Assembly (NCBI RefSeq): GCF_000317065.1
Contig: NC_019690.1
Location: 1-64,000, forward strand
Length of the DNA stretch: 64,000 nt
Direction: 5' to 3'
From: Pseudanabaena sp. PCC 7367
Lineage (GTDB): Bacteria; Cyanobacteriota; Cyanobacteriia; Pseudanabaenales; Pseudanabaenaceae
Under the pieces are notes generated by a model. The model saw nothing but the letters and a program-made list of their open reading frames with translations. It was not told the DNA's origin and made no database searches. Positions 7,806-16,420 of this stretch are shown piece by piece. Both the position numbers and the translations under genes were made by a program. Within the stretch, counting starts at the first letter, position 1. Each line of letters starts with the position of its first letter.

Positions 7806-9962
7806 TTAGCCTTGATTACTCCCTGAGATCGGGGGCATGGGAGGCATAGGAGGGACAGAAGGAGCAGAGGATTGAATAACCGTTGGGGTTGATGTTGTTG
7901 ATTCTGCCTTGGTTTCGCCTACCTCTGGTTCATCTTCCTGGACTTCGATTTCCACCGGCTCAGCCCTACTCCCACTATTAGCTGCATTACTATCATTGCT
8001 GGTGATCAGCTTACCGACCTGGCCAATGATTTCACCCAGCTTGCCATCTTCGAGCAAAGTATTAATCAAAGATAGGCCACTAGTAGAGAGCAATAGCTGG
8101 TTAATATCCTGCGCCCCATTGCCATTGGCACCAGGGAAGGAATAGACTCTGGCATCGCCCAGCACGCCAGCTTGAGGAGCCAAAGATTTCATGATTTCAG
8201 GCAACTGGAGCACCAACTGTGGCCAGATTGCTTTAATCAAATCAGCGGTGATATTGGCACTGCTAGTCACATTCTTGGCTTCGACTTTGGCTTGGAGCCC
8301 TTCCGCCTCGGCCAAGGATTTAAACCGATTGGCGATCGCCAGGGTGCGAATGGATTCCGCTTCCAGTTCGGCAGCCTGTTGGGCAATTTCCGCTTGATGG
8401 CGACGGCGATAGGCTTCGATTTCAATCACGTTTTGATCGCGTACCCGAATTTGTTGGGCTTCTTGTTTGGCGGCAATGATCGCCAGGCGTTGGATGCGTT
8501 CTGCTTTCTCCAATTCCGAAGCTGTGATAACTGCCGCTTCTGCCGTGGCCTTTTCTGCTTCGGCTTCAAAGCTTTCGCGTTGTTTGTTGGCCACCGCGAT
8601 CGCCACGTCTTCTTGGGCAAGCTTGGCTTTCCGTTCCGATTCGGCCAATTGTACCTGGGCTTCCATCCGACCGGAATCAACGGCCTTTTGGCGCAGGATT
8701 TCGGCGATTTCCGCTTCCCGTTGTTGCAGGGCTTGGGCAACTTTCAGCTTTTTGTTGCGTTCTTCCAGGGCAATATTAGCGTCAATCTTGCTTTGTTGCA
8801 CTGCCAAGCCTTTACGGATTTTTTCTTCTTCCACCAGTTGATCCTGGGCGATCTTGGTGCGCTCCGCCGAAGACGATTCAATGTCTTTGGCTTCTTGGAT
8901 TTCCCGTTCCCGTTGGGCTTTGAGGGCTTCCACTTGCAGCCGTTGCTCCAGGGTGGCAACTTCTTGTTCCTGGGTGATTTGCAATGATTGCTTTTCGGCT
9001 TCCAGTTCCCGCTGTTGGATCGCCACTTGGGTAGCCAATTCTACTTCTCTGGTTTCCTTCATTGTGGCCAATTCAACTTCGGTTTTTTGCTTAATCGATC
9101 GTTGAATCGTTTCGGTGCGCAGCCGTACACCCTGGGCATCAAAGAAGTTGTTGGTATCATAGGTGTCGCTTTCTTGGATTTCAGAAATAGCGATGTTATT
9201 CAATGTCAAACCCACCTTGCGTAAGTCCTGCTGCATCAGATTCAGGACTTCTTGGGCAAAGCCGAGCTTATCGGAATCGATCTCAGCAATATTCTTTTTC
9301 TTGGCGGCGGCACGAATCGCATCATCAGCCCGTTTTTCGAGGGCATCAGTGATATTCGCGGGGGTGATTTTGCCCTCTTGCGATAGCCGGGCGGCCGCAG
9401 TTAAGACATCTTCCCGATTTTGGTTGATGCAAACATACAGGGTCACCCGCATATCAGCACGCAGATAGTCCTGAGTCCTTACGGCCAGGCGACCAGTCCG
9501 CACCACATCGATCGAGATTTCGCGCAAAGGCACGCGGGTCAGCTCATCAATGCCAGGAATCACTAAGCAACCACCAAATAGATAAACCTCCTTCTTCTTC
9601 TTGAGAATGCCCCCGGTTTTGACGAATGCTTCGTTGTTGGGGGTGATTTTATACAGCCGTAAATAGACGGAAATAGCAGCAATGATGATGATGAGCGCCA
9701 CCGCACAGACCGCTGCGATCAAGAGCAGGTAATCGGATTTGAGACTTTGCAAATTCACGAATGCAGGCTTGGTCACGATCGGATTCACCTTGGTGAGCGC
9801 TGGCCGCCCAACTTTGCTAACCCGACTGGCGATCGCCATAGTTTCAACCACAGGCGCGGCGGATTTCAGCGTACCGATTCTTGCCATATTCGGCTGCAAA
9901 CTGGTCGCAGTAGTAGCACTCACAAACACAGACAGAACAGATGGAAGCCACTTAATAGCCAT
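7806..9962 (-). CDS. Flotillin/SPFH-domain membrane scaffold protein (YqiK-like)
   Basis: The ATG at 9962 is preferred over a longer TTG start at 10073. The protein (718 aa) has a transmembrane helix at about residues 79-102, then a Band 7/SPFH domain starting at YKITPNNEAFVKTGG. A long Glu/Ala/Gln/Lys-rich coiled coil with repeated QREAEI-like heptads follows. The C-terminal tail has a Gly-containing helix and ends in a Pro-rich stretch (PPMPPMPP). Flotillins oligomerise at the membrane and organise microdomains. The gene lies downstream of an NfeD-like OB-fold gene on the same strand, the typical YqiJ-YqiK/NfeD-flotillin operon. The 290-bp gap between them is larger than usual. Confidence 0.88.
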   Translation of the reverse strand: MAIKWLPSVLSVFVSATTATSLQPNMARIGTLKSAAPVVETMAIASRVSKVGRPALTKVNPIVTKPAFVNLQSLKSDYLLLIAAVCAVALIIIIAAISVYLRLYKITPNNEAFVKTGGILKKKKEVYLFGGCLVIPGIDELTRVPLREISIDVVRTGRLAVRTQDYLRADMRVTLYVCINQNREDVLTAAARLSQEGKITPANITDALEKRADDAIRAAAKKKNIAEIDSDKLGFAQEVLNLMQQDLRKVGLTLNNIAISEIQESDTYDTNNFFDAQGVRLRTETIQRSIKQKTEVELATMKETREVELATQVAIQQRELEAEKQSLQITQEQEVATLEQRLQVEALKAQREREIQEAKDIESSSAERTKIAQDQLVEEEKIRKGLAVQQSKIDANIALEERNKKLKVAQALQQREAEIAEILRQKAVDSGRMEAQVQLAESERKAKLAQEDVAIAVANKQRESFEAEAEKATAEAAVITASELEKAERIQRLAIIAAKQEAQQIRVRDQNVIEIEAYRRRHQAEIAQQAAELEAESIRTLAIANRFKSLAEAEGLQAKVEAKNVTSSANITADLIKAIWPQLVLQLPEIMKSLAPQAGVLGDARVYSFPGANGNGAQDINQLLLSTSGLSLINTLLEDGKLGEIIGQVGKLITSNDSNAANSGSRAEPVEIEVQEDEPEVGETKAESTTSTPTVIQSSAPSVPPMPPMPPISGSNQG

Positions 9963-10255
9963 GATTTTTGATGCTCTAATTGCGAGCAAATAAGAATAAT
10001 TAACAATGGAAAAATTTGAAAAATTGGCAGCTAATAGCTGACCCAGTTGGCATCGATGGGTGTGGTTAGCCAAAAGTTTTGATTAGGTTCCTTTGCCGTT
10101 CCAGCTATGATTAGCCATCGTCAGATATCACATACATATGGATATTGCTGGGTTGACAGACTACTAGCTAAAGAATGATGAGCGAGAAATATTTACTTCA
10201 CGTCCGTTGTACTCAACTCAATTAAGGAAATAAGAAATAAGATTCAATCACACTT

Positions 10256-11008
10256 TTAATCACGATCGCGGCGTTGCCGGTGATAGGTCAGCCAGCTATC
10301 TTGATCGACTCCCCCAGCAGTGATCACCTGGTAGCAATCGTGGTCATGCTTGATTACCAATACCGCATCACCCAACTTGGGTTTAATGCCAGCCCAATCC
10401 GGTAGCATTGCTGTCACCGTCACCAGATTGCCATTGGCATCGCGTACATCGATTTGACCAAGCCGATCGCTGGTAATTGTGGCCGAACTGACCGTACCCA
10501 CTCGCCCCAGGATGCGATCGCTACTGCTATCTTCGCTAGAGCTAGCAAAGGCGCGACCCAGGGGGCGGGAAATTACACTACCGAGCAAGAGGGCAATAAT
10601 CACCGAGGTGAGAAAAACAATGCCAGCCAAAAGTCCGGTAGGAATGCGTCCGGTCAGATTGCCAATAATTACGTTTTGAATCCAACCCAGTAGACCGACC
10701 AGGCTAAAATCAGTGGCTAGTAACAATAGCAGGGGCACTTTACCAATCCCCAGCCAGCGCAGCAATGCTAAAGCATCAAAGCCATTATTTGGATCTATAT
10801 CGGTATCTGGATCAAGATCTGCCTCTAAATCTAAATCAGGGATATCACCCATGTCTAGATTCGCGCCAATATCAACATCGGCATCTAGATCTGCGTCTAA
10901 ATCATCATCGCCACCGGCAAAAATGGCCAGACTGAATAGGGCAAGACCCATACCGAGGAACAGCCAATAGGCTAAATTTTCGATCGCAAATAGCATAATT
11001 ATTAGCAT
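10256..11008 (-). CDS. NfeD/YqiJ-like membrane protein with OB-fold domain and Asp-rich loop
   Basis: The 250-residue protein has an N-terminal helix (about 8-30), then a very acidic loop at about residues 33-74 built from repeated D-[LAV]-[DE]-A-D-like steps. A second hydrophobic region follows (about 88-145, two or three helices). The C-terminal soluble domain (about 165-240) reads GRVGTVSSATITSDRLGQIDV...GDAVLVIKHD and fits the OB-fold of NfeD/YqiJ proteins. These act with flotillins encoded next door, as here. The acidic loop suggests cation binding, but that is inference. An alternative start lies 12 bases downstream. Confidence 0.8.
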   Translation of the reverse strand: MLIIMLFAIENLAYWLFLGMGLALFSLAIFAGGDDDLDADLDADVDIGANLDMGDIPDLDLEADLDPDTDIDPNNGFDALALLRWLGIGKVPLLLLLATDFSLVGLLGWIQNVIIGNLTGRIPTGLLAGIVFLTSVIIALLLGSVISRPLGRAFASSSEDSSSDRILGRVGTVSSATITSDRLGQIDVRDANGNLVTVTAMLPDWAGIKPKLGDAVLVIKHDHDCYQVITAGGVDQDSWLTYHRQRRDRD

Positions 11009-11479
11009 CGATCGGCCACTAGACAGAACCTTACAATCTTCTGGTTAATCGCCACTATCTTTATATATATATGTGGCTGTGTTTCCCAGCAGTTGTATGT
11101 TCAAGCCGTCGATCGCTTTCATCACATTCTACTCACATTTCGCCGCCAAATAGGTTCACCGTGATACAAATTAATCTAATTTTCACCGACTTAAGATGTA
11201 TGAGTTAAAAATAATATTTTATAGAATAAATTATTGGCAAAATGGCTGGTTGAAAAGTTGCCTTGTTGAATTGCTAACAACTTAAATATTTGAAGATTTA
11301 ACCTGCTGAGTTTTAAGCTGGTTGAAATGTTAACAGTTTAGCAAGGTGAAATGCTAGCAGTTTGCCCAGCCCAAGCTAATTATCCCGAAACTTAACAGCT
11401 TGTTTTAATAAACGTTCTACAATATGGAGAAGCGATCGGTTGAGATGATCTGGTTAGTTGGGTTGAGCAATAGTAATTT
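11009..11479. other. Non-coding 471-bp divergent intergenic region
   Basis: It separates the NfeD-like gene and the TPR-CHAT gene, which diverge, so it should hold both promoters. It contains an alternating TA tract near 11054-11071 and loosely repeated ~24-bp segments at about 11319-11366 (gctggttgaaatgttaacag and gcaaggtgaaatgctagcag). I see no gene or RNA. Confidence 0.6.
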
Positions 11480-14413
11480 GTGATGATAATGAATTGGCGG
11501 CAGGTTGTTTTATTCGTCTGTGGGTTGGTGTTTAGCTTGGCGCTCAGCCTGGGAATTAATCATTTCAACTTTGGCGTGGATCAGCTTTGGGCGCAAGGAA
11601 TAACTGAGCCTGAATCTGGGCTAGATCCCGAACTTAGCTCACCGCCAACCTTGCCTACATCGGCTCATGCCTTTACCTCCGCCAACCTTAATCAAAATAA
11701 TATTCACGCTGAAATCATTGAAATTAAATCCGATCCGACAAATCTTTCCCATCTTCTCAGGCATGCCCAAATATGGCGTAATCAAGGGCTCTATCGTGAT
11801 GAGATTTATTTCTGGCGATCGACTCTAGATGGACTCAATCCCGCCGCGCAATCGATCGCCCATGCCCATATGGCTATGGCATTTAATGAATTAGGGGAAT
11901 GGCAAACAGCAAATGAACAAATTCAAACCAGTTTACAGCTCATTAATGATCCAGATGTCGTAAAAGAGATTAAGCGATCAGAGCTAGCGATCGCCAGGTC
12001 GCAAATTTTGAACACCCAGGGCACATTGCAACTTGCCCAGGGGAAACCAGAAGTGGCAATGGAAACCTGGAAAGAATCGGAAGCACTCTATCGTAGTGCG
12101 AATGATCAATTGGGAATTGCGATCACCACCATTAATCAAGCTAAAGCATTGCAAACAATGGGGCTCTATCGTCGTGCTAGCAATAGGCTGAATCAGGTAA
12201 AAGAATTTGCTGATGCAGATTTAGCCCAGTTCGCCGATCAGTCCTTACCAGAACTTACGGAAGCTGCCATCTTTGATCACAGTGGGACGGTCAGAGTTAA
12301 TCTACTGTTGAGCTTGGCGGATGGTTACCGAGTAGTGGGGAATCTGGATGCAGCTCAGCAGGTGCTAGAACAGGTGTTAGCTAAAGAAGCATTTATTAAT
12401 CCCTATGGTGGTGCTTCTTCCCCCGATTGGCAAGAGGTGATCCTGGGATTAGGTCACATTGCTCAAACCCAGGGAGAACTAGACAAAGCTAAAAGTCTCT
12501 ATGATCAGCTTGCTAATACCAGTCACTGCTATATCAGTGTTGGTGAAGATTTAAGGGATAGATATGAACGCGATGCACCTGAACTGGTGCGCCCAACTAA
12601 ACAAGCCTGTCTGATCGGCATCAAAGCGATCTTAGAACAAGCAACGATCGCCACTCAGATTGGTACTGATGTAGAAGCGATCGCCTGGTTGAATAAAATC
12701 TACAATCCAGTTCAGGCTCTCCCAGCTACGAGAACGGCAATTTTCACTAAAGTGCGTTGGAGCAGTCAAACGATCGCCCTGCTCAAGCAGAACTCAACCA
12801 TCATTAAGCCCGAACTCTTAACCAAAACAAATAACCTGCTCGCTCAAACATTAACCCAAGCCCAGCAACTTAATGACCCCAAAGCGATCGCCTATGTGTT
12901 GGGAACCCAAGCCCACCTCGATGAGATTCAGGGGAACTATGCCAGGGCGATCGCCACTACTCAAACCGCGCTTAATCTAGCCCAAGCCAGTCAAGCCAAT
13001 GAGATCGTCTATCAATGGGAATGGCAATTGGGGCGGCTCTATCATCAAACGAGGAACAATGACAGGGCGATCGCTGCCTATCGGGATGCCGTGAACACGT
13101 TGCAAAAACTGCGGCATGACCTGGTGGCGATCAGTGATAATACCAAGTTCTCCTTCCGTGACCAGGTAGAGCCAGTCTACCGAGAGCTGGTGGATTTATT
13201 GATTCCGCATGATCCAGATAATCTGGCCGCTAACCATTCTCCTCATAAACCCAAACTGCAGATAGATAAAACTGCCCAGACCCAGGCAAACCTGCGTCAA
13301 GCCCGCCAGGTAATCGAACAATTGCAAATTGCCGAACTGGATAACTTCTTTCGCCAAGCCTGCTTAGATGCGGAATTCTCTTCCGTGGAAATGATTGATC
13401 CGCAAGCGGCGATCGTCTACCCAATTATTACCCCGTCGCGGCTGGAAGTGATTGTATCCATTCCCGATCGACCACTGTTTCACTATGGCACAAAGGCTAC
13501 ACCAATGGAGGTAAAACAATCGATCGACCAGATCCTAGATTCCCTGCGCCAGAACTCCTTTGCTAGCGAACGCTTACCGATCGCCCAGCAATTCTATGAC
13601 TGGTTGATTCGCCCCGCCCAGGCGGAACTAGCTGCGGCCAAGATGCAAACCCTGGTGATGGTGCTAGATGGTGAATTACGAAATGTGCCAATGGCGGCGC
13701 TTTACGATCGGGATACAAAGCAATATTTAATTGAAAAATATAATCTGGTTCTGAATCAAGGTTTGAAGCTGCTCAAGGGGCGATCGGCGCTGGCTGGTGA
13801 AAACCTACGGGTCGTAACGGCGGGAATTAGCGAAGCCCAGGCCGGGTTCATTGGCTTACCAGCGGTGGATTATGAATTAGCACAAATTGCGATGCAGTTT
13901 AGGAGCAGAAGTCTGCTCAACCAGGGGTTTACGGCGAATAGTTTGGAAATGGCGATCGCCAATAGCGACTATCCGATTATTCATTTGGCTACCCACGGGC
14001 AGTTTAGCTCCAATCTCAAAGATACGTTTATTCTGGCCTGGGACGATAAGATCAATATCGATCGCCTCGAAAAACTACTCAGTCCGCGTCAAAATAGCGA
14101 TCGTACGCCAATTGAACTGCTGGTGCTGAGTGCCTGTGAAACCGCTACGGGCGATCGGCGGGCAGCACTAGGGCTCGCGGGGGTGGCATTGCGATCGGGG
14201 GCGCGGAGTACCCTGGCCAGCCTGTGGACAGTGGCCGATCGGTCTACGGCCGAGCTAATGGTGCGGTTTTATGAGGGACTGGGGCAACCAGATACCACCA
14301 AGGCAACAGCCCTGCGCCAGGCTCAGCTTAGTTTGCTCCGTGGCGAACAGGGCAATACATATCGACATCCCTATTACTGGGCGGCGTTTGTGCTGGCGGG
14401 GAACTGGCTCTAG
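11480..14413 (+). CDS. TPR-CHAT protein (caspase-like peptidase domain)
   Basis: The 977-residue protein starts with a hydrophobic segment (about residues 8-27) that acts as a signal peptide or anchor. Tetratricopeptide-like helical pairs occupy about 60-560, and a C-terminal CHAT domain runs from about 650. The catalytic dyad is visible: His839 in HLATHGQF and Cys886 in LVLSACETATGD, followed by RSGARSTLASLWTV and the closing HPYYWAAFVLAGNW. CHAT domains are caspase-clan proteases, some of which act in defence or programmed cell death. This one is probably membrane-associated or exported. It is related by recall to the DUF928 (2.3 kb) and CHASE2 (27.3 kb) families. No substrate gene is adjacent. 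Confidence 0.9.
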   Translation: MMIMNWRQVVLFVCGLVFSLALSLGINHFNFGVDQLWAQGITEPESGLDPELSSPPTLPTSAHAFTSANLNQNNIHAEIIEIKSDPTNLSHLLRHAQIWRNQGLYRDEIYFWRSTLDGLNPAAQSIAHAHMAMAFNELGEWQTANEQIQTSLQLINDPDVVKEIKRSELAIARSQILNTQGTLQLAQGKPEVAMETWKESEALYRSANDQLGIAITTINQAKALQTMGLYRRASNRLNQVKEFADADLAQFADQSLPELTEAAIFDHSGTVRVNLLLSLADGYRVVGNLDAAQQVLEQVLAKEAFINPYGGASSPDWQEVILGLGHIAQTQGELDKAKSLYDQLANTSHCYISVGEDLRDRYERDAPELVRPTKQACLIGIKAILEQATIATQIGTDVEAIAWLNKIYNPVQALPATRTAIFTKVRWSSQTIALLKQNSTIIKPELLTKTNNLLAQTLTQAQQLNDPKAIAYVLGTQAHLDEIQGNYARAIATTQTALNLAQASQANEIVYQWEWQLGRLYHQTRNNDRAIAAYRDAVNTLQKLRHDLVAISDNTKFSFRDQVEPVYRELVDLLIPHDPDNLAANHSPHKPKLQIDKTAQTQANLRQARQVIEQLQIAELDNFFRQACLDAEFSSVEMIDPQAAIVYPIITPSRLEVIVSIPDRPLFHYGTKATPMEVKQSIDQILDSLRQNSFASERLPIAQQFYDWLIRPAQAELAAAKMQTLVMVLDGELRNVPMAALYDRDTKQYLIEKYNLVLNQGLKLLKGRSALAGENLRVVTAGISEAQAGFIGLPAVDYELAQIAMQFRSRSLLNQGFTANSLEMAIANSDYPIIHLATHGQFSSNLKDTFILAWDDKINIDRLEKLLSPRQNSDRTPIELLVLSACETATGDRRAALGLAGVALRSGARSTLASLWTVADRSTAELMVRFYEGLGQPDTTKATALRQAQLSLLRGEQGNTYRHPYYWAAFVLAGNWL

Positions 14414-14462
14414 GCGATGCTTATTTAGTAGTTAATATTTCTAATTAGCTTTTCTCGCTTGC

Positions 14463-15530
14463 CTATATTTCTAAGGTGAAAACAGCACCCTGGGGCTTAT
14501 TTCGATCCACCTGGATCTTACCGCCGTGGGCTTCCACTACCATCTTACAAAAGGCCAAACCCAGCCCAAACTGGCTCATCTTATTATCATCTTCACCCAC
14601 TTCGTACTTCTCAAAGATTTTTTCTATACTTCGCAGATCTACCCCCATACCATTATCCGCCACACATACCCTGGTCTTTAGTTCAGGAGTATCTTGCCCT
14701 TCCACTTGCACTAAAATCTGACTGTCGTTAAATGAGAACTTGATCGCATTGGCCAGCAAATTATCGATCGTGCGGCGAATTAGTTTAATATCCAGCAAAC
14801 TATTAACTTTTTGTTCAGGGAACTTCGTTGTAATTGTTAAATTCTTAGACCTGGCGATCTCTTCAAAGTCAGTTAACGCCTGCATCACCATGTCCGACAG
14901 GTTCACTTCTTCCTTTTGCAATACCAGCTTATTTGCTTCCTGCTTGGCAATGAACAAAATATCATCAACGAGCGAATTGAGCCGCTCCGCCGCGCTTAGA
15001 ATGCGATCGATTTTATTCTTTTGATTTTCACTCAAATCAGTTCTATTTAAAATATCAATCGCCAGAAAAATATTACTCAAGGGGTTGCGCAGATCATGCA
15101 CCACCATATTAGTGACATCTTCCTTTTGCCGCATCGTTGATTCTAGGGCATCATATTGCTGCTTAATCCGCAACATCGATCGCGCCCTGGATCGTAGTTC
15201 AATACTGCTAATTGGTTTACCAATAAAGTCATCCGCCCCCGCTTCAATGCAATGGGCCAAATCCTCTTTGGAATTCAGCGCCGTGAGCATAATAATCGGA
15301 ATATGTCGCCATGCTGCGTTGGCCTTAACCCGCTTGCAGGTTTCCAAGCCATTCATTTTCGGCATCATCACATCCATTAGAATCAAGTCCGGTGGTTGCT
15401 TTCCCGGATTTTCTAAATAAGAAATTGCCTCGTAGCCATTATTCACATAAACCAGCTCATATCCTTCGCGGGCAAGCATACCTTCGATCACATCAAATAT
15501 GGCGGGCTCATCGTCTACAACGAGTATCAA
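14463..15530 (-). CDS. Response regulator-histidine kinase hybrid
   Basis: The 355-residue soluble protein has an N-terminal receiver domain with phospho-acceptor Asp53 (LILMDVMMP) and conserved Lys105 (GKP). Next come a HisKA domain with phospho-acceptor His145 in VVHDLRNPLSN and a HATPase domain with N-box LANAIKFSF, VADNGMGVD and FGLGLAFCK. It has no sensor or membrane part, so it probably receives phosphate on its receiver and controls its own kinase. It is convergent with the CHAT gene and lies on the same strand as the two large hybrid kinases upstream, separated from them by an IS630 remnant. Confidence 0.9.
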   Translation of the reverse strand: MILVVDDEPAIFDVIEGMLAREGYELVYVNNGYEAISYLENPGKQPPDLILMDVMMPKMNGLETCKRVKANAAWRHIPIIMLTALNSKEDLAHCIEAGADDFIGKPISSIELRSRARSMLRIKQQYDALESTMRQKEDVTNMVVHDLRNPLSNIFLAIDILNRTDLSENQKNKIDRILSAAERLNSLVDDILFIAKQEANKLVLQKEEVNLSDMVMQALTDFEEIARSKNLTITTKFPEQKVNSLLDIKLIRRTIDNLLANAIKFSFNDSQILVQVEGQDTPELKTRVCVADNGMGVDLRSIEKIFEKYEVGEDDNKMSQFGLGLAFCKMVVEAHGGKIQVDRNKPQGAVFTLEI

Positions 15531-15789
15531 ATCCTAGTCCCCCATGGTCTTTTTCAGGTCTTAATCACACTAATTTAACATATTCAATCGGGTTATTCTC
15601 TATCTATAATTGGTTGAAACAATGGCTCCTGGTACATTTTACTATGATCTAATCGAAACTGGTTAACAAATTTGTAAAACAAAGAGTGACGATAATTGCC
15701 GATCTAATCTAAACTATCAAGAGCGGCATCCTAATTGGGCGATCACCAGCGGTTTAAACATCTTTATATATTGCATTGCCATAAACTAA

Positions 15790-15831
15790 TACATTATAAA
15801 AGACGGATTCTACATTATAAAAGACGGATTT
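15790..15831 (+). repeat. Tandem 21-bp direct repeat
   Basis: The unit tacattataaaagacggatt plus one base occurs twice head to tail at 15790-15810 and 15811-15831, differing only at the last base. It lies just upstream of an IS630-type reading frame and may be part of that element's end or promoter. Confidence 0.85.
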
Positions 15832-15850
15832 GAGGAGCTTTAAATTAATT

Positions 15851-16213
15851 ATGAGAGCTCATTCTTTGGATTTACGCTATCGCATTGTGGTTGCCTATGA
15901 AAATGGAGAAGGTTCAATTCGGGAATTGGCGCAGCGGTTTAGTGTCAGCAAAAATAGTGTCCATAAGCTACTGCAGCTATATCGAGACAAAGGCACAATC
16001 AGACCCACACCCTATCGGGCTGGGGTTAAGCCCAAATTCAGCCCCCCACATCTGGTCATGTTGGCGGAGTTGGTCGCAGATCATCCAGAGGCTACTTTAG
16101 TTGATTTATGTCAACAGATGCATCAACGTACTGGGATTGAAGTCTCGGTTTCGACTATGTGCCGGATTTTGCAAAAACAAAAACTAGATCGTAAAAAACA
16201 TTGTGTTTCTTAG
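15851..16213 (+). pseudogene. IS630-family transposase, N-terminal DNA-binding part only
   Basis: The 120-residue product starting MRAHSLDLRYRIVVAYENGE matches the N-terminal part of IS630-type transposases: a first helix-turn-helix (IRELAQRFSVSKNSVHKLLQLY), a linker PTPYRAGVKPKF, and a second wing/helix domain ending TMCRILQKQKLDRKK. In complete elements a DDE domain follows, often by frameshift after the Lys run. Here the frame ends after KKHCVS, and I see no DDE-domain sequence before the terminator at 16329. The element is a remnant, sitting between same-strand kinase genes and pointing against them. GAGGAG about 12 bases upstream could serve as ribosome site. Confidence 0.8.
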
Positions 16214-16328
16214 CGCTTTTCTTAGCGATCGCTAACGCTAATTTGGTTGGCAAAGCTGATTGACTAAGCTAATTGTCGTATTAGTTTGATTTGCAAAACT
16301 ATAATTGAATTGATCCTTAATCTAAATG

Positions 16329-16359
16329 GGGCATAGCTACATGGCTGCCCTATTTTTTT
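16329..16359 (+). terminator. Terminator after the IS630 remnant
   Basis: GGGCA (16329-16333) pairs with TGCCC (16346-16350), followed by TA and seven T. Confidence 0.7.
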
Positions 16360-16420
16360 ATGGCTGGGAGGCGATAGGAGATATTTAATTGCCAGCCAGA
16401 ATGAATGAATGAATGATTAA

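Noticed and set aside
9963-10073. Longer N-terminus of the flotillin from TTG 10073
   Set aside because: The extra 37 residues have no family counterpart, and an ATG at 9962 is followed by a normal N-terminal region.
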